Shown: positions 17,152-25,874 of the stretch, one piece after another
Position numbering within the stretch: the first letter of the stretch is position 1
How the letters are laid out: every line of letters starts with the position of its first letter
Assembly: GCA_964354375.1 (NCBI GenBank)
Contig: CAYGZQ010000042.1
Location: forward strand, 1-35,920
Direction of reading: 5' to 3'
Length of the DNA stretch: 35,920 nt
Source of the DNA: CAYGZQ01 sp964354375 [NCBI: uncultured Planctomycetota bacterium]
GTDB taxonomy: Bacteria > JAJVIF01 > JAPKYR01
Program-made: the position numbers and the translations under genes
Notes under the pieces: generated by a model
The model's input: only the letters and a program-made list of their open reading frames with translations
Databases searched by the model: none
What the model was told of the DNA's origin: nothing

Positions 17152-19209
17152 ATGCCCGACAGAAAGCCTGCATCACAGATTACTGCCCTGCTGTTTATTG
17201 CTGCGATGCTCACCATCCTGATTTCAGCCTGCGGATCAAATCAGAACGCGGTCACCCCTGATACTCCTCTGAATCCGGACAGGACCCCCGTTGGCGCTGA
17301 AATGGCGACCGGACACAACCTCTGGGGGTATTGGAACTGCTGCATTCCCCCCACTCTGGACACCATCGAGTTTCTTCCTGCCCGGTCGGGTGAGTTCCAC
17401 CTGAACACTCGACGGTTTCTCGAGGATACGATCTGCAAGGACTGTCTGACGCTGCTGTCCCTTGAAAAAGACTACAGCGACATGGTTATGACCGCTGAGG
17501 TCCGGATAACTCATCCATTCGCCGGGAATCCTAAATTCACCGGATTCGATGTGCGCGGGATTGTTATCTCGAACGGCAGTCTGTACTTTCCGCTGCTTGA
17601 TGCACGTGTTCCCGACGCGTCACAGGGAGATTTCGCCCTGCTCAATCCCGACGGCTGGACCAGATTATGGAATACGAAGGAATTCGCTCCCGGATCGGCT
17701 CCGTTTCCGATTCTGGAATACTCCAAGGGTAAATTCGCTGCCCCGGGTGGTTTCACCGGCACTGTAAATCCATATGTTGAATTCGCCCAGGAACCCCGTT
17801 CGTGCTTCCCCTCGGGCGCTTCGATTACCCGCGAGCTCAAGCTGACTCTCATTCCCGGCGGCGCGATTTTCGGATACGCTGTCGACGCGAGCTGGGAACC
17901 GCCTACAGTCGATCCCCCGGTCGACCTGAAGACGGACTTCCCTGAAAGCGCGAATGCGCTCGAGCCATGGCTTGTGACCGTTTGGCAGTCGGAACCACTG
18001 AAGGATCAGGCCGGCGACACCGCTACGGAAATCGTCAGAATGATCGAAAGGCAGGACGAAGGGCTTCCGGAATACACTTACATGGAATGCCCCCTCCTTT
18101 GGGACGGCGTTATACAATCCATGCTCTGGATTGAATGGCCCAATGAGCCCTTCTGGTATCCCCTGACTTCATTCTTTCCGATCGTCAACGAGACCGGAGC
18201 GCCGGAGGGAAGCTACCCGGCGATGGTCCTGGTCAAGGATGGCTTCACCGACGCCAATCTCGGCGACATCAATCATCGATACGAGCTGGCGTATGTCCAG
18301 GTTCAGCACTATGTGCTTCCTCCGTTCACCGGAAAAGCCGTTTACCTGGCGCCTGAGCCTGTCGATCCGGGCAGCGATGGAGTCCCCAATATGTTCCTGC
18401 TGGACATGGTCACCATGGAGGAAACCCAGGTGACCGACTACACCACCTTCGAGAATTACATCGAGGAGCCGAGGATAAACGCGCAGGGTTCCCGCATGCT
18501 GCTGACCGTCTACGGAGACACGATGCAGATGGACGGCAGTCTGGAAGTCCACGATGTCTCAGGTCCCGGGTCATGGGTTATCACCCCGCCGGATGGTGTC
18601 CTGGGCACCGCGGATTTCCATCCCGACGGTGACCATATCGTGGTCGCCGCCGGTGTTTCGTTCGAAAACCTCACCGACCTCGTCGCTGTGAAATACGACG
18701 GAACCGGCTGGACAAAAATCGCCACCGCCCCCGGCACCGTGAGATTCCCCAGATGCAGCCCGGACGGAACCCGCATTGCGATGGTGATCACTATTATGGA
18801 CCCATACAATTATGAAACCGGTCTCTGGATATATGATGTCGATACCTCTCAGTTCACCAAGCTCGTCGGCGGCCAGTACAATATCGAGTGTCCTTCATGG
18901 AGCCCGGTCAAAATAGGGGGGGCCGATTCGATCGTCTACCAGACCGATCAGAATGACCCGGGCGGTTTCTTTGTCGACCTCTACACCATAAATCCCGACA
19001 CGCTCGAAGGCGGATTGCTTATCGATGACGACGCCCCGATGGACAAGCATCCAAGCTATTCCCCCGACGGACTTTCGGTGATGTACACCAGATTCAGCCA
19101 GTCCCTGACTCCAGGCGTTTGGGTGTACATGACGGGCACGAAGCAGACCTACCAGATCACCAAGGATGGGTCGCTTGCCAACAGCCCATGCTGGTCGTGG
19201 GATTGGTAA
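17152..19209 (+). CDS. lipoprotein with family N-terminal module and TolB/PD40-type propeller
   Basis: The 685-residue product has a signal peptide with lipobox ISAC (Cys27). Residues about 45-390 are a divergent copy of the shared module: it keeps HNLWGYW, the Cys-x-x-Cys (ICKDC), GFDVRGI and FGYAVDASW, but ANCPEPW has become ANALEPW. There is no PKD domain. The C-terminal 290 residues contain PD40-like motifs (FHPDGDHI, CSPDGTRI, YSPDGLSV), which are typical of TolB-like beta-propellers. It is the clearest case of the module joined to a different kind of propeller. Predicted to be lipid-anchored and extracytoplasmic. ATG 17152 has GGGAGG nine bases upstream. Confidence 0.85.
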   Translation: MPDRKPASQITALLFIAAMLTILISACGSNQNAVTPDTPLNPDRTPVGAEMATGHNLWGYWNCCIPPTLDTIEFLPARSGEFHLNTRRFLEDTICKDCLTLLSLEKDYSDMVMTAEVRITHPFAGNPKFTGFDVRGIVISNGSLYFPLLDARVPDASQGDFALLNPDGWTRLWNTKEFAPGSAPFPILEYSKGKFAAPGGFTGTVNPYVEFAQEPRSCFPSGASITRELKLTLIPGGAIFGYAVDASWEPPTVDPPVDLKTDFPESANALEPWLVTVWQSEPLKDQAGDTATEIVRMIERQDEGLPEYTYMECPLLWDGVIQSMLWIEWPNEPFWYPLTSFFPIVNETGAPEGSYPAMVLVKDGFTDANLGDINHRYELAYVQVQHYVLPPFTGKAVYLAPEPVDPGSDGVPNMFLLDMVTMEETQVTDYTTFENYIEEPRINAQGSRMLLTVYGDTMQMDGSLEVHDVSGPGSWVITPPDGVLGTADFHPDGDHIVVAAGVSFENLTDLVAVKYDGTGWTKIATAPGTVRFPRCSPDGTRIAMVITIMDPYNYETGLWIYDVDTSQFTKLVGGQYNIECPSWSPVKIGGADSIVYQTDQNDPGGFFVDLYTINPDTLEGGLLIDDDAPMDKHPSYSPDGLSVMYTRFSQSLTPGVWVYMTGTKQTYQITKDGSLANSPCWSWDW

Positions 19210-19370
19210 GACGAATCGCGGTAGTTGGACGATTACGCTAAGGGCATGGGAAAAGGCTGTCTTTCGAGGGGCGCAAGGGAAATCCTCAGGAACTCATGAT
19301 TATGGGTTTGCGTACGGATGCCGGTACTGCTAAGATCTCTTTTGTAGAGGAGTTCAAGGCGAAAGAGTAG

Positions 19371-19396
19371 AGAATAGTTGTTAGTGCAACTATTTT
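19371..19396 (+). repeat. inverted repeat just upstream of a lipoprotein gene
   Basis: AATAGTTG (19373-19380) and CAACTATT (19387-19394) form a perfect eight-base-pair stem with a six-base loop, extendable to ten pairs with one G-T pair. It ends a few bases before the GAGGAGG ribosome binding site of the gene at 19413. It may be an operator or a leader hairpin. A short T-run follows, so a weak terminator for upstream transcription is also possible. Confidence 0.55.
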
Positions 19397-19412
19397 CATC
19401 GAGGAGGCTGCT

Positions 19413-22175
19413 ATGCCGGCACGCTACCTTTTCAACTCACTGATGGTTGCCTTTATGACGACCCTGGTATTGTCCTGCTCGACAGGAGCTCCAGTCTCGG
19501 ACACCCGTGGACCTGACCTGACGAATCCGGTTACGCCCGAGGTGACCGGGCAAGAGCAGGTCGGATCAGAGATGGAGACAGACAAATCAAGCCACTATCT
19601 CTGGAGCTTCGTGAATGTTCTTGTTGATCCGCGCGAAATGAAGTTTGAAGTCATCCCCCTCAGACAAGCGGAGACGCACTGGAATACTCTGAGGTGGCTG
19701 GAAAAGGGTCCATGCACGAACTGCGTGGCGATCACGAACATCGAGCCATCGGGAACGGGGACAATCCTGGTTGATGTCGAGATCACTCATCCGTTCGATA
19801 CTGCCAACCTTACCGGCTTCGATGTCCGCGGCATCGCGATGTTCGAAGGAACACACGATTTCCCGGATTCCGGCCAAACAACTTCGGACCAGACAGCCGG
19901 GGAGGGCGAACTTGTTAACGCCGACGGGCTCACAAGCTTGTACAATTCCGGAACCGAGGGCTCCGGCCCGAACGGTCTTCAGGGCTACATGAAAGGGAAA
20001 TTCGCCACAGTCACCTATCCCAACTCGACGCTGAACGGCTACATAAGGTACATATCCGGTGACCCGGCAAATACGAGAAACGCATTTTTCTCGGGCAGTA
20101 AGATAATGCAGACTTTCGAGATCGACATGCCGAACGGGCCGTTCATTCTCGGATACGCGGTTGACGCAAGCTGGGCACCGCCCATCCATAAGCCCATTGT
20201 CGATCCGATGATAGACTTTCCGCCCGAGGCCAATTGCCCGGAGCCATGGAACGTTGACGGGACAGTAATTCCAATCGGTCAGGGATTGAGTAATCTCGGG
20301 GGCTCTGCCGTTCTGACCGTAGACGTGTACGACTGGCAGGGGAAATCGACCGTTCTTCCACCCAGAATCGAGTGTCCGGAGCTGTTCGATGGATCGGTGA
20401 CGGCAGACTGGAAAGCTGACGGTACAGGTTACACAATCTATGAAGCCACAATTTCGAACACGAAGCTCGCAGATGTTGGCTTCTACAAATGTCTGGTTGC
20501 GGTGGAAGACACTGAAAATGCATCTGCCCCGGCCTGGCTCGATTTGACGGCTTATCAGATAATGCTTCTCGAGGTCGTCCAGTTCCAGAACAGTCTGCCT
20601 GTCGCTCAGGCAACAGCTGACCCTAATCCGCAGGCTGTGTGCGAGGATATCAGCTTTAATGATGATGGCTCGTATGACCCGGATGGAGGTCTGATTACCA
20701 AGTACGAGTGGGACTGGAATAACGACGGAGCTTTTGATGAGGAAGGCAAGAATGTCACCCATTCATGGAGCAAGCCGGGCGCCTTTGAGGTGCAGTTCAG
20801 GGTGACCGATGATGAGGCTTCTCCAGGAACGCTGGAATCTCCGCTTCAGGTCGAGATAGAAGACGCGGGGTGGGCGCGCACATGGGGGAGCAGCTTTGGC
20901 AATGCCGTGGCAGTGGACTCATCCGGGAATGCCTTTGTTACCGGAGAATTCCAGGGCATGGTCGACTTCGATCCAGGAACAGGAGTTGATGAGCATACTT
21001 CGAACGGTAACATAGACGCATACCTGTCAAAATTCGATCCCAACGGCAATCTGTTGTGGGCGGAAACCTGGGGAGGTGTCGGCAGTGAAAAGGGGGCGGG
21101 TATCACCGTGGACAATTCCGGAAACGCCTATTTAGTGGGATGGTTCACGGACACGGTCGATTTCGACCCCGGCCCGGCAATGGAGTCTCGAACATCGAAT
21201 GGATTCACCGACACATTTGTGAGCATGTTCGACGCTGATGGAAATTTCCAGTGGGTGGATGCATGGGGCGGGACAATGTACGACGAGGGCGAGGACATAG
21301 CCTCCGATGGCGCATACCTGATCTACGTAACAGGCCGGTTCTGCAGCATTGTCGATTTCGATCCGTCCGGTAATGTCGACGAGCACATAGCGAGCGACGC
21401 AGCCGACGTTTTCCTGGTTAAGCTTTACAATACCGGGTTCTATTACTGGGCCAGAACATGGGGTGATTTGTTTGATGACAGTGGATTTGGAGTCGCTGTT
21501 GACGGGTATGGTTACGTATACGTGACCGGTCTGACCGATTATGCTTTTCTCTATAAGTATGCCTCTGATGGAGACCTTGCATGGTCAAAAGACTGGGGTG
21601 GAGGGACATTCACAATCGGACGCGATGTCGCGGTTGACGGGTTCGGAACTGCTTTTGTGACCGGAATGTTCGAGGGGGCCGATGTGGATTTCGACCCGGG
21701 TCCCGCGGACGATTTGCGCACTTCTAACGGCGGAGGGGATATGTACCTAAGCAGTTATGATCCAAGCGGCACGTATCTCTGGACCAGGAGCTGGGGCGGA
21801 TCAGGAGAAGATTACCCGGTCAGCGTCTCCTTCAACATGTTCGGACTGGTCTATATCGCGGGAAAATTCGAGGACACTGTAGACTTCGACCCGGGGGCCG
21901 GATCCGACGTTCATGATTCCAATGGCAACGAGGATGCTTTCCTGTCCCAGTTTGACATGGATGGTTCCTTCGTATGGGCACGCACATGGGGAGGGGCGGG
22001 TTATGACGAGGGACGGGCGGTCGGGACCGGTCAGCAGCTGATCAAGAACGCATACGTGACCGGATGTTTCCAGGGCACAGTTGATTTCGATCCCGGAAGC
22101 GGCGTGGACGAACACACGGCTTCCGGCGGACTGAACACTTTTCTAAGTAGATTCCTTCCCGACGGAAGCTGGTAA
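19413..22175 (+). CDS. secreted lipoprotein: family N-terminal module, 1 PKD domain, 7-blade SBBP propeller
   Basis: The 920-residue product starts at ATG 19413, six bases after GAGGAGG. The lipobox VLSC gives Cys22. The shared module carries GPCTNC, ANCPEPW and FYKCLV. A single PKD domain follows (about residues 395-485, with SYDPDGG and DWNNDG). The C-terminal 435 residues hold seven propeller repeats. The fourth is shortened: it keeps YVYVTGL and AFLYKYASDG but lacks the VDFDPG stretch, about 17-20 residues. So the count of seven is kept even though one blade is degenerate. Immediately downstream lies an orphan blade in another frame and then a broken paralogue. Confidence 0.85.
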   Translation: MPARYLFNSLMVAFMTTLVLSCSTGAPVSDTRGPDLTNPVTPEVTGQEQVGSEMETDKSSHYLWSFVNVLVDPREMKFEVIPLRQAETHWNTLRWLEKGPCTNCVAITNIEPSGTGTILVDVEITHPFDTANLTGFDVRGIAMFEGTHDFPDSGQTTSDQTAGEGELVNADGLTSLYNSGTEGSGPNGLQGYMKGKFATVTYPNSTLNGYIRYISGDPANTRNAFFSGSKIMQTFEIDMPNGPFILGYAVDASWAPPIHKPIVDPMIDFPPEANCPEPWNVDGTVIPIGQGLSNLGGSAVLTVDVYDWQGKSTVLPPRIECPELFDGSVTADWKADGTGYTIYEATISNTKLADVGFYKCLVAVEDTENASAPAWLDLTAYQIMLLEVVQFQNSLPVAQATADPNPQAVCEDISFNDDGSYDPDGGLITKYEWDWNNDGAFDEEGKNVTHSWSKPGAFEVQFRVTDDEASPGTLESPLQVEIEDAGWARTWGSSFGNAVAVDSSGNAFVTGEFQGMVDFDPGTGVDEHTSNGNIDAYLSKFDPNGNLLWAETWGGVGSEKGAGITVDNSGNAYLVGWFTDTVDFDPGPAMESRTSNGFTDTFVSMFDADGNFQWVDAWGGTMYDEGEDIASDGAYLIYVTGRFCSIVDFDPSGNVDEHIASDAADVFLVKLYNTGFYYWARTWGDLFDDSGFGVAVDGYGYVYVTGLTDYAFLYKYASDGDLAWSKDWGGGTFTIGRDVAVDGFGTAFVTGMFEGADVDFDPGPADDLRTSNGGGDMYLSSYDPSGTYLWTRSWGGSGEDYPVSVSFNMFGLVYIAGKFEDTVDFDPGAGSDVHDSNGNEDAFLSQFDMDGSFVWARTWGGAGYDEGRAVGTGQQLIKNAYVTGCFQGTVDFDPGSGVDEHTASGGLNTFLSRFLPDGSW

Positions 22176-22201
22176 ACGATAGCGCCGCGTAAAAGGCAGG
22201 G

Positions 22202-22366
22202 GCTGGTGTTGACTCGGTTTCAGCAGTAGCGATTGATGGATCGGAGAACGCTTATGCAACTGGCGGCTTCTCCGACACAGTTGATTTCGACCTGGGCGGC
22301 GGCGTTGAGAACCATACTCCCAATGGCGGCTATGACGTTTTCCTGAGCATGTTCCTACCCGATTGA
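22202..22366 (+). pseudogene. orphan SBBP propeller blade, remnant of a lipoprotein gene
   Basis: Starting 26 bases after the stop of the 1-PKD lipoprotein and in a different frame, about 54 codons read as one complete blade. It contains AVAIDGSENAYATGGF, DTVDFDLGGGVENHT and GGYDVFLSMFLPD, ending in TGA at the same point where intact family members end. No start codon or signal peptide precedes it; a TAA closes the frame at 22190. It is most simply the last blade of a deleted paralogue or of a duplicated gene end. Confidence 0.75.
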
Positions 22367-22379
22367 AGATGGCTGGCGG

Positions 22380-22499
22380 CGTCCACATGCGAGTCTTTGA
22401 GCATGTGGACGATCTGAGTGAATGAATTATTGTTGCCCTGTGCGGCATTTATGCCGCTTGCCGGGTGCCCGTCACAAGCGAGTCTTCGAGCTTGTGGCG
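22380..22499. repeat. pair of related hairpins around a third palindrome (REP/MITE-like)
   Basis: Hairpin 1 (22380-22411) is CGTCCACATGC/GCATGTGGACG, an 11-bp perfect stem with loop GAGTCTTTGA. Hairpin 2 (22470-22499) is CGTCACAAGC/GCTTGTGGCG, ten pairs with one T-G, and loop GAGTCTTCGA. The two share the core GCGAGTCTTYGAGC although the outer stems differ, so compensatory changes have kept pairing. Between them lies GCGGCAT-TT-ATGCCGC (22442-22457). Placement between two gene remnants suggests a mobile or recombinogenic extragenic palindrome. No transposase gene is present. Confidence 0.7.
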
Positions 22500-22545
22500 G
22501 ATTGTGACGGACATATTCCAGCCTGAGGCCGAAAGGGGTACCGCA

Positions 22546-22851
22546 GTGTTTAGATCAAATATGATACTGCTCGTTCTCGTCCCGGCCCTCTTTGCCCTTA
22601 CATCATGCGGGACACAGAAGCCCGCCGATTCGGCTCTCCTGCCGCAGCTTGATCGGGGCAACCCGTCAACGGCATCGGAGGTCTAATCGTCTCAGACAAT
22701 CGACCGGAGAGAGGGACACTACCTCTGGGGATACTACCTGTTCATCTATAATCCCGAAGAGAATGTGCTGGAACCGCTTCCTGTCAGGGATGTCGAGACC
22801 CATTGGAATGTTCTCAAGTGGCTTGAGCACGGACCATGCACGATATGAATG
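22546..22851 (+). pseudogene. broken 5' part of a family lipoprotein gene
   Basis: The frame starts at GTG 22546 (or ATG 22561) after a purine-rich AAAGGGG and encodes a signal peptide with lipobox LTSC. An in-frame TAA (22684-22686) stops it. After the stop the same frame continues as recognisable family sequence, GHYLWGYYLFIYNPEEN and HWNVLKWLEHGPCT, then breaks at about 22845. Comparison with the paralogue at 6262-9354 shows that about 165 residues (roughly 500 bp) are missing between GPCT and the DFPTEANCPEPW that follows in another frame. The gene thus has a nonsense mutation, a large deletion and a frame change. Confidence 0.8.
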
Positions 22852-24230
22852 ACTTTCCCACTGAGGCCAATTGCCCTGAGCCGTGGAAAACCGAAACCCA
22901 AGTGACTCCAATCGGCAATGGTCTCGTTCCCCAGGGCGGCGAAGTGAAGTTGACAATAGACGTCCATGACTACCAGGGGAAAGGCAGTCACGCGGCCCCG
23001 ATCGTGGAGTGCCCGGAGCTTTTCGATGGGGCAAAAGATGCGGCCTGGATCTCGGATGGGTCGGATTTCAGCTCATGGGAGATTGTGCTCGGCAACGAGG
23101 AACAGGCGCCCGCCGGGGACTACAAGTGCCTCATAAAAGTCGTCGACAATGAGAATGCCGGGTCGCCTGCGTATCTTGACCTTACCGCATACGGGATTGT
23201 GACCCTGATAGTCGCGCCATGGAGCCCGGGCAGTCTGATCTGGGCGAAGAGCGCGGGCGGTGCAGGCTCGGATGCGGCCAACCGCGTGACCGCGCTTCCG
23301 CACAATTCCAGTGTTGTGGTCGGGGGGTTCTCGGATTCAGCCGCGTTCGGACAGGGCGAGGCCAACGAGACAGTGCTGAGTACTGCCGGGATGTTTGATG
23401 TCTTCATTGCGCGGTACTTTCCGGACGGCACCCTGCGATGGGCGAAGAGCGCCGGCGGCACGAACAACGATTGGGCCAACGGAATCGCCGCGCTCTCCGA
23501 TGGTTCGACTGTCGTGACCGGGACCTTTGGCTTTCCCGGCGGAGGCACGGCTACATTCGGGCAGGGTGAAGCCAATCAGACTGAGTTGAGTTCTGCAGGC
23601 GGTTACGACATCTTTGTTGCCCGGTACAATGCGGACGGCACGCTCGCATGGGCGAAAAGGGCGGGGGGCACGGACTGCGAAATGGGTTGCGCAGTCACCG
23701 CGCTTTCGGACAATTCGACCGTCGTAATTGGATTTTTCAAGGGTTCTGCCACATTCGGAAAGCTCGAGCCCAACGAGACCGAGCTGAGCTCCGACGGCGA
23801 TTACGACATTTTCATCGCGCGGTACAACCCTGACGGCACGCTCGCATGGGCGAAAGGCGCCGGTGGCACAGAGTACGACAACGGAATGGCAATCACCGCT
23901 CTTTGGGACGATTTCACGGCGGTGGCCGGACTCTTCATGGGCCCGGCAACGTTCGAACAGGGCGAGCCAAATGAGGCTGTGCTGACTTCCGCCGGCTATG
24001 AGGATATCTTCGTTGCCAAGTACGATCCCAGCGGCACTTTTGTCTGGGCGAAATGCGCTGGCGGCGCAGCCTCGGATTGGCCTGAAGCAATCGCCGCCCC
24101 TTCTAACTTCTCGGTTGTCGTAACCGGCCGTTTCGCGGGTTCCGCCACATTCGGAGAAGGAGAGCCGGACGAGACCGAGCTGAATTCGGCCGGCGACTCC
24201 GACCTCTTCATCGCGAGCTTCTGCCAGTAA
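22836..24230 (+). CDS. 3' part of the broken family lipoprotein with five ATFGxGE-type repeats
   Basis: This open frame of 464 codons begins at the deletion scar and lacks a signal peptide, so it is probably not a functional secreted protein. It holds the last third of the shared module (ANCPEPW, VECPELFDG, DYKCLI), then five repeats of about 65 residues. Each follows the pattern ATFGQGEANETELSS, a Y-D-(I/L)-F-(I/V)-A segment and DGTLAWAK-AGG. This repeat type differs from the VDFDPG blades of its neighbours but has a similar length and period, so it is likely a variant beta-propeller. Translation from ATG 22836 is possible but has no evident ribosome binding site. Best regarded as the tail of the pseudogene starting at 22546. 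Confidence 0.7.
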   Translation: MHDMNDFPTEANCPEPWKTETQVTPIGNGLVPQGGEVKLTIDVHDYQGKGSHAAPIVECPELFDGAKDAAWISDGSDFSSWEIVLGNEEQAPAGDYKCLIKVVDNENAGSPAYLDLTAYGIVTLIVAPWSPGSLIWAKSAGGAGSDAANRVTALPHNSSVVVGGFSDSAAFGQGEANETVLSTAGMFDVFIARYFPDGTLRWAKSAGGTNNDWANGIAALSDGSTVVTGTFGFPGGGTATFGQGEANQTELSSAGGYDIFVARYNADGTLAWAKRAGGTDCEMGCAVTALSDNSTVVIGFFKGSATFGKLEPNETELSSDGDYDIFIARYNPDGTLAWAKGAGGTEYDNGMAITALWDDFTAVAGLFMGPATFEQGEPNEAVLTSAGYEDIFVAKYDPSGTFVWAKCAGGAASDWPEAIAAPSNFSVVVTGRFAGSATFGEGEPDETELNSAGDSDLFIASFCQ

Positions 24231-24343
24231 GCGCGACCGCCCAGGTGAAGACTGCCCCCCCGGGCCATCCTGCTCGTACTGCCTGGCGCAGTAACCGCAG
24301 ATGGCATATAGATCTAGTCGGTCGCGGCCCGAATGAATAGTAA

Positions 24344-25489
24344 TCAATCTACAAGCCTGGGCGGCTGGTACATACCCATATCGGGTGCGCCCTCTGAAGG
24401 CGAGTAGTTTGTCGAGATAATGCCGGGAACATACAATCCGATCATCCAGCCGTTTGTCTTTATGTCCAACCCCAGCGCGGATGCATACGCTTGCTCCTCG
24501 GTGCTCGTAAGCAGGAAGAAGGGCGTGAAACCGTCCACAACAACATTACCTCTGTCCCAGTCCGCACCGCTGTAATAGTCTGCAGCAGTGAACGCATCAT
24601 ACCTGTATGAATGGATCAAATGCACGATGGGAACATAAACTATACGGTTATTGTCCCCTTGCGTCCGAGGGTCAAAATCGACCCACGGTGTCGGGTTGTC
24701 CCCAAGCAATTCCTCTCGACCTTGCTCCGGTGGGCCGGTCACATTGCCGGTCTTCATCGGGACTGTATCGCCAATCTGCATGTTCCCCGGCCAGCCATTA
24801 ATGATATCGTACTTGATGTCCGACGCACCGGCGTTGCCATAGGTGCCGTCAGAGCAAAGGCCCAGCCAGGCTTTCCATCCACTGGAACTCTCCTTTCCCT
24901 TTTCCTCCGGTGGGCATGGCGAATTTCCATTCGCCCAGTCTTCAACCATAAAGTTTAATGGACCGCAGTTAATTACATAGGGGCGTCCATAGTTGTCGGG
25001 GATGAAATCGTCCTATGGATCGTTATTGAGGTTGGGGTTGATAATTGCAGACGGGAACCCGTGACCTTTCAACACACCAACAAGTCGATGAGCCAGCGCG
25101 GTGGCATGCGCCGTTATATTCATCGTATCGTGGCCAAAGATGCGCATAAGTAAAGACGGAACATCTTCAGTCAGGCTGACCGTATAGCTGTAACCGTTGG
25201 CTGTTAGTGTTTGTGATGTCGGCACACCAAAATTGGAATCAATGACTGAATCGGCGCGCTGGTCCGCCACTGTCTGATAGGGCAGAAATGACGAGCCTGC
25301 GAGAGCTGCCGCATCAGCCGCCTTCTGCAATCGGGTTTTCGTCCAGACACCACGTCCCCAGTCCAATGCCAGACCTGCAGCGCCTATGATTGCAGGAAGC
25401 GCGATCAGCACAAGAATCAGAGCGTTTCCTCTCTGGATATTCCTGTGACAATGATGTTTTATGGTGGGAAAGATGTTTCTCATTTTCAA
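24344..25489 (-). pseudogene. TadG-like pilus assembly protein gene interrupted by an in-frame TAG
   Basis: Residues about 20-60 show the TadG/TadE-type N-terminal membrane segment, RGNALILVLIALPAIIGAAG, followed by the typical Lys-Thr-x-x-Gln-x-Ala-Asp-Ala-Ala-Ala-Leu-Ala stretch (TKTRLQKAADAAALAG). The frame stops at TAG (25013-25015, minus strand) after 158 residues, then continues in the same frame without another stop to 24344, giving 381 residues in total. The second part (DDFIPDNYGRPYV and onwards) looks like normal extracytoplasmic TadG sequence. A single substitution would restore the gene. It starts at TTG 25489 or ATG 25483, overlapping the stop of the TadE-like frame. From the family, such proteins sit in the envelope as minor pilus or assembly parts of Tad systems. 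No other tad genes are in the window. Confidence 0.75.
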
Positions 25490-25761
25490 ATCCTCTCGTT
25501 CAATCGGAATATGCTGGGCACCTTTGGCATATTCAATGAGGAATTCAGCCTTCGAGTAGAGATCAATCGCCCCAAGTCCCTCGATGAGATTGCCCGGAGG
25601 GGTATGAGCTGGACATTGGGGCGGCTTATTGCGACCCGGATATCGAGCTTGGCCATGAAAAGAAGAACCGGCATAGGCGCCGGGAGGGCAAACTCGACAA
25701 GACTCTGCCCGCGGCGATTTCCGGCTCTATGTCTAGAACTCAGTAAGCAAATCCTACACAT
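25486..25761 (-). CDS. TadE-like minor pilin, possibly frameshifted
   Basis: The N-terminus has RRGQSLVEFAL, the hallmark of TadE-like proteins (cleavage after the glycine, then a hydrophobic helix), followed by PAPMPVLLFM. ATG 25761 follows AAGGA at eight bases; an earlier ATG at 25803 is possible. After about residue 40 the sequence no longer looks like TadE. A second frame, open from about 25731 into the TadG start, also looks protein-like (GNLIEGLGAIDLYSKAEFL), so a frameshift is likely. The TGA stop overlaps the TTG of TadG as TTGA. It lies directly behind the riboswitch and terminator. Product about 91 residues if read straight. Confidence 0.5.
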   Translation of the reverse strand: MCRICLLSSRHRAGNRRGQSLVEFALPAPMPVLLFMAKLDIRVAISRPNVQLIPLRAISSRDLGRLISTRRLNSSLNMPKVPSIFRLNERI

Positions 25762-25819
25762 GACGTAATTCCTTGCGCGCGGATTCCCCTTCGTAATCCT
25801 CATGCACCCGCGCTGATGG

Positions 25820-25853
25820 AAAAGGGCCCGACAGGCGCACAGCCTGGAGCCCT
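25820..25853 (-). terminator. intrinsic terminator, expression platform of the c-di-GMP riboswitch
   Basis: On the minus strand, GGGC-tc-CAGGC pairs with GCCTG-tcg-GGCCC around a short loop, giving about nine pairs with an internal loop, followed by TTTT (25820-25823). It lies about 20 bases downstream of the aptamer and 17 bases before the first possible start codon at 25803, the standard place for a transcriptional riboswitch switch point. Confidence 0.7.
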
Positions 25854-25874
25854 CTTTGAGACCGGCCGTGCCGA

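Noticed and set aside
19587-20762. Minus-strand frame of 391 codons
   Set aside because: It is antisense to the conserved module of the 19413-22175 gene, without ribosome binding site or known motif.
23337-24347. Minus-strand frame of 336 codons with regular repeats
   Set aside because: The repeats mirror the propeller repeats of the plus-strand gene; it is an antisense shadow.
25013-25015. TAG as a recoded sense codon in TadG
   Set aside because: TAG ends the conserved lipoprotein frame at 6262 exactly where its paralogues end, so TAG acts as a normal stop in this genome.
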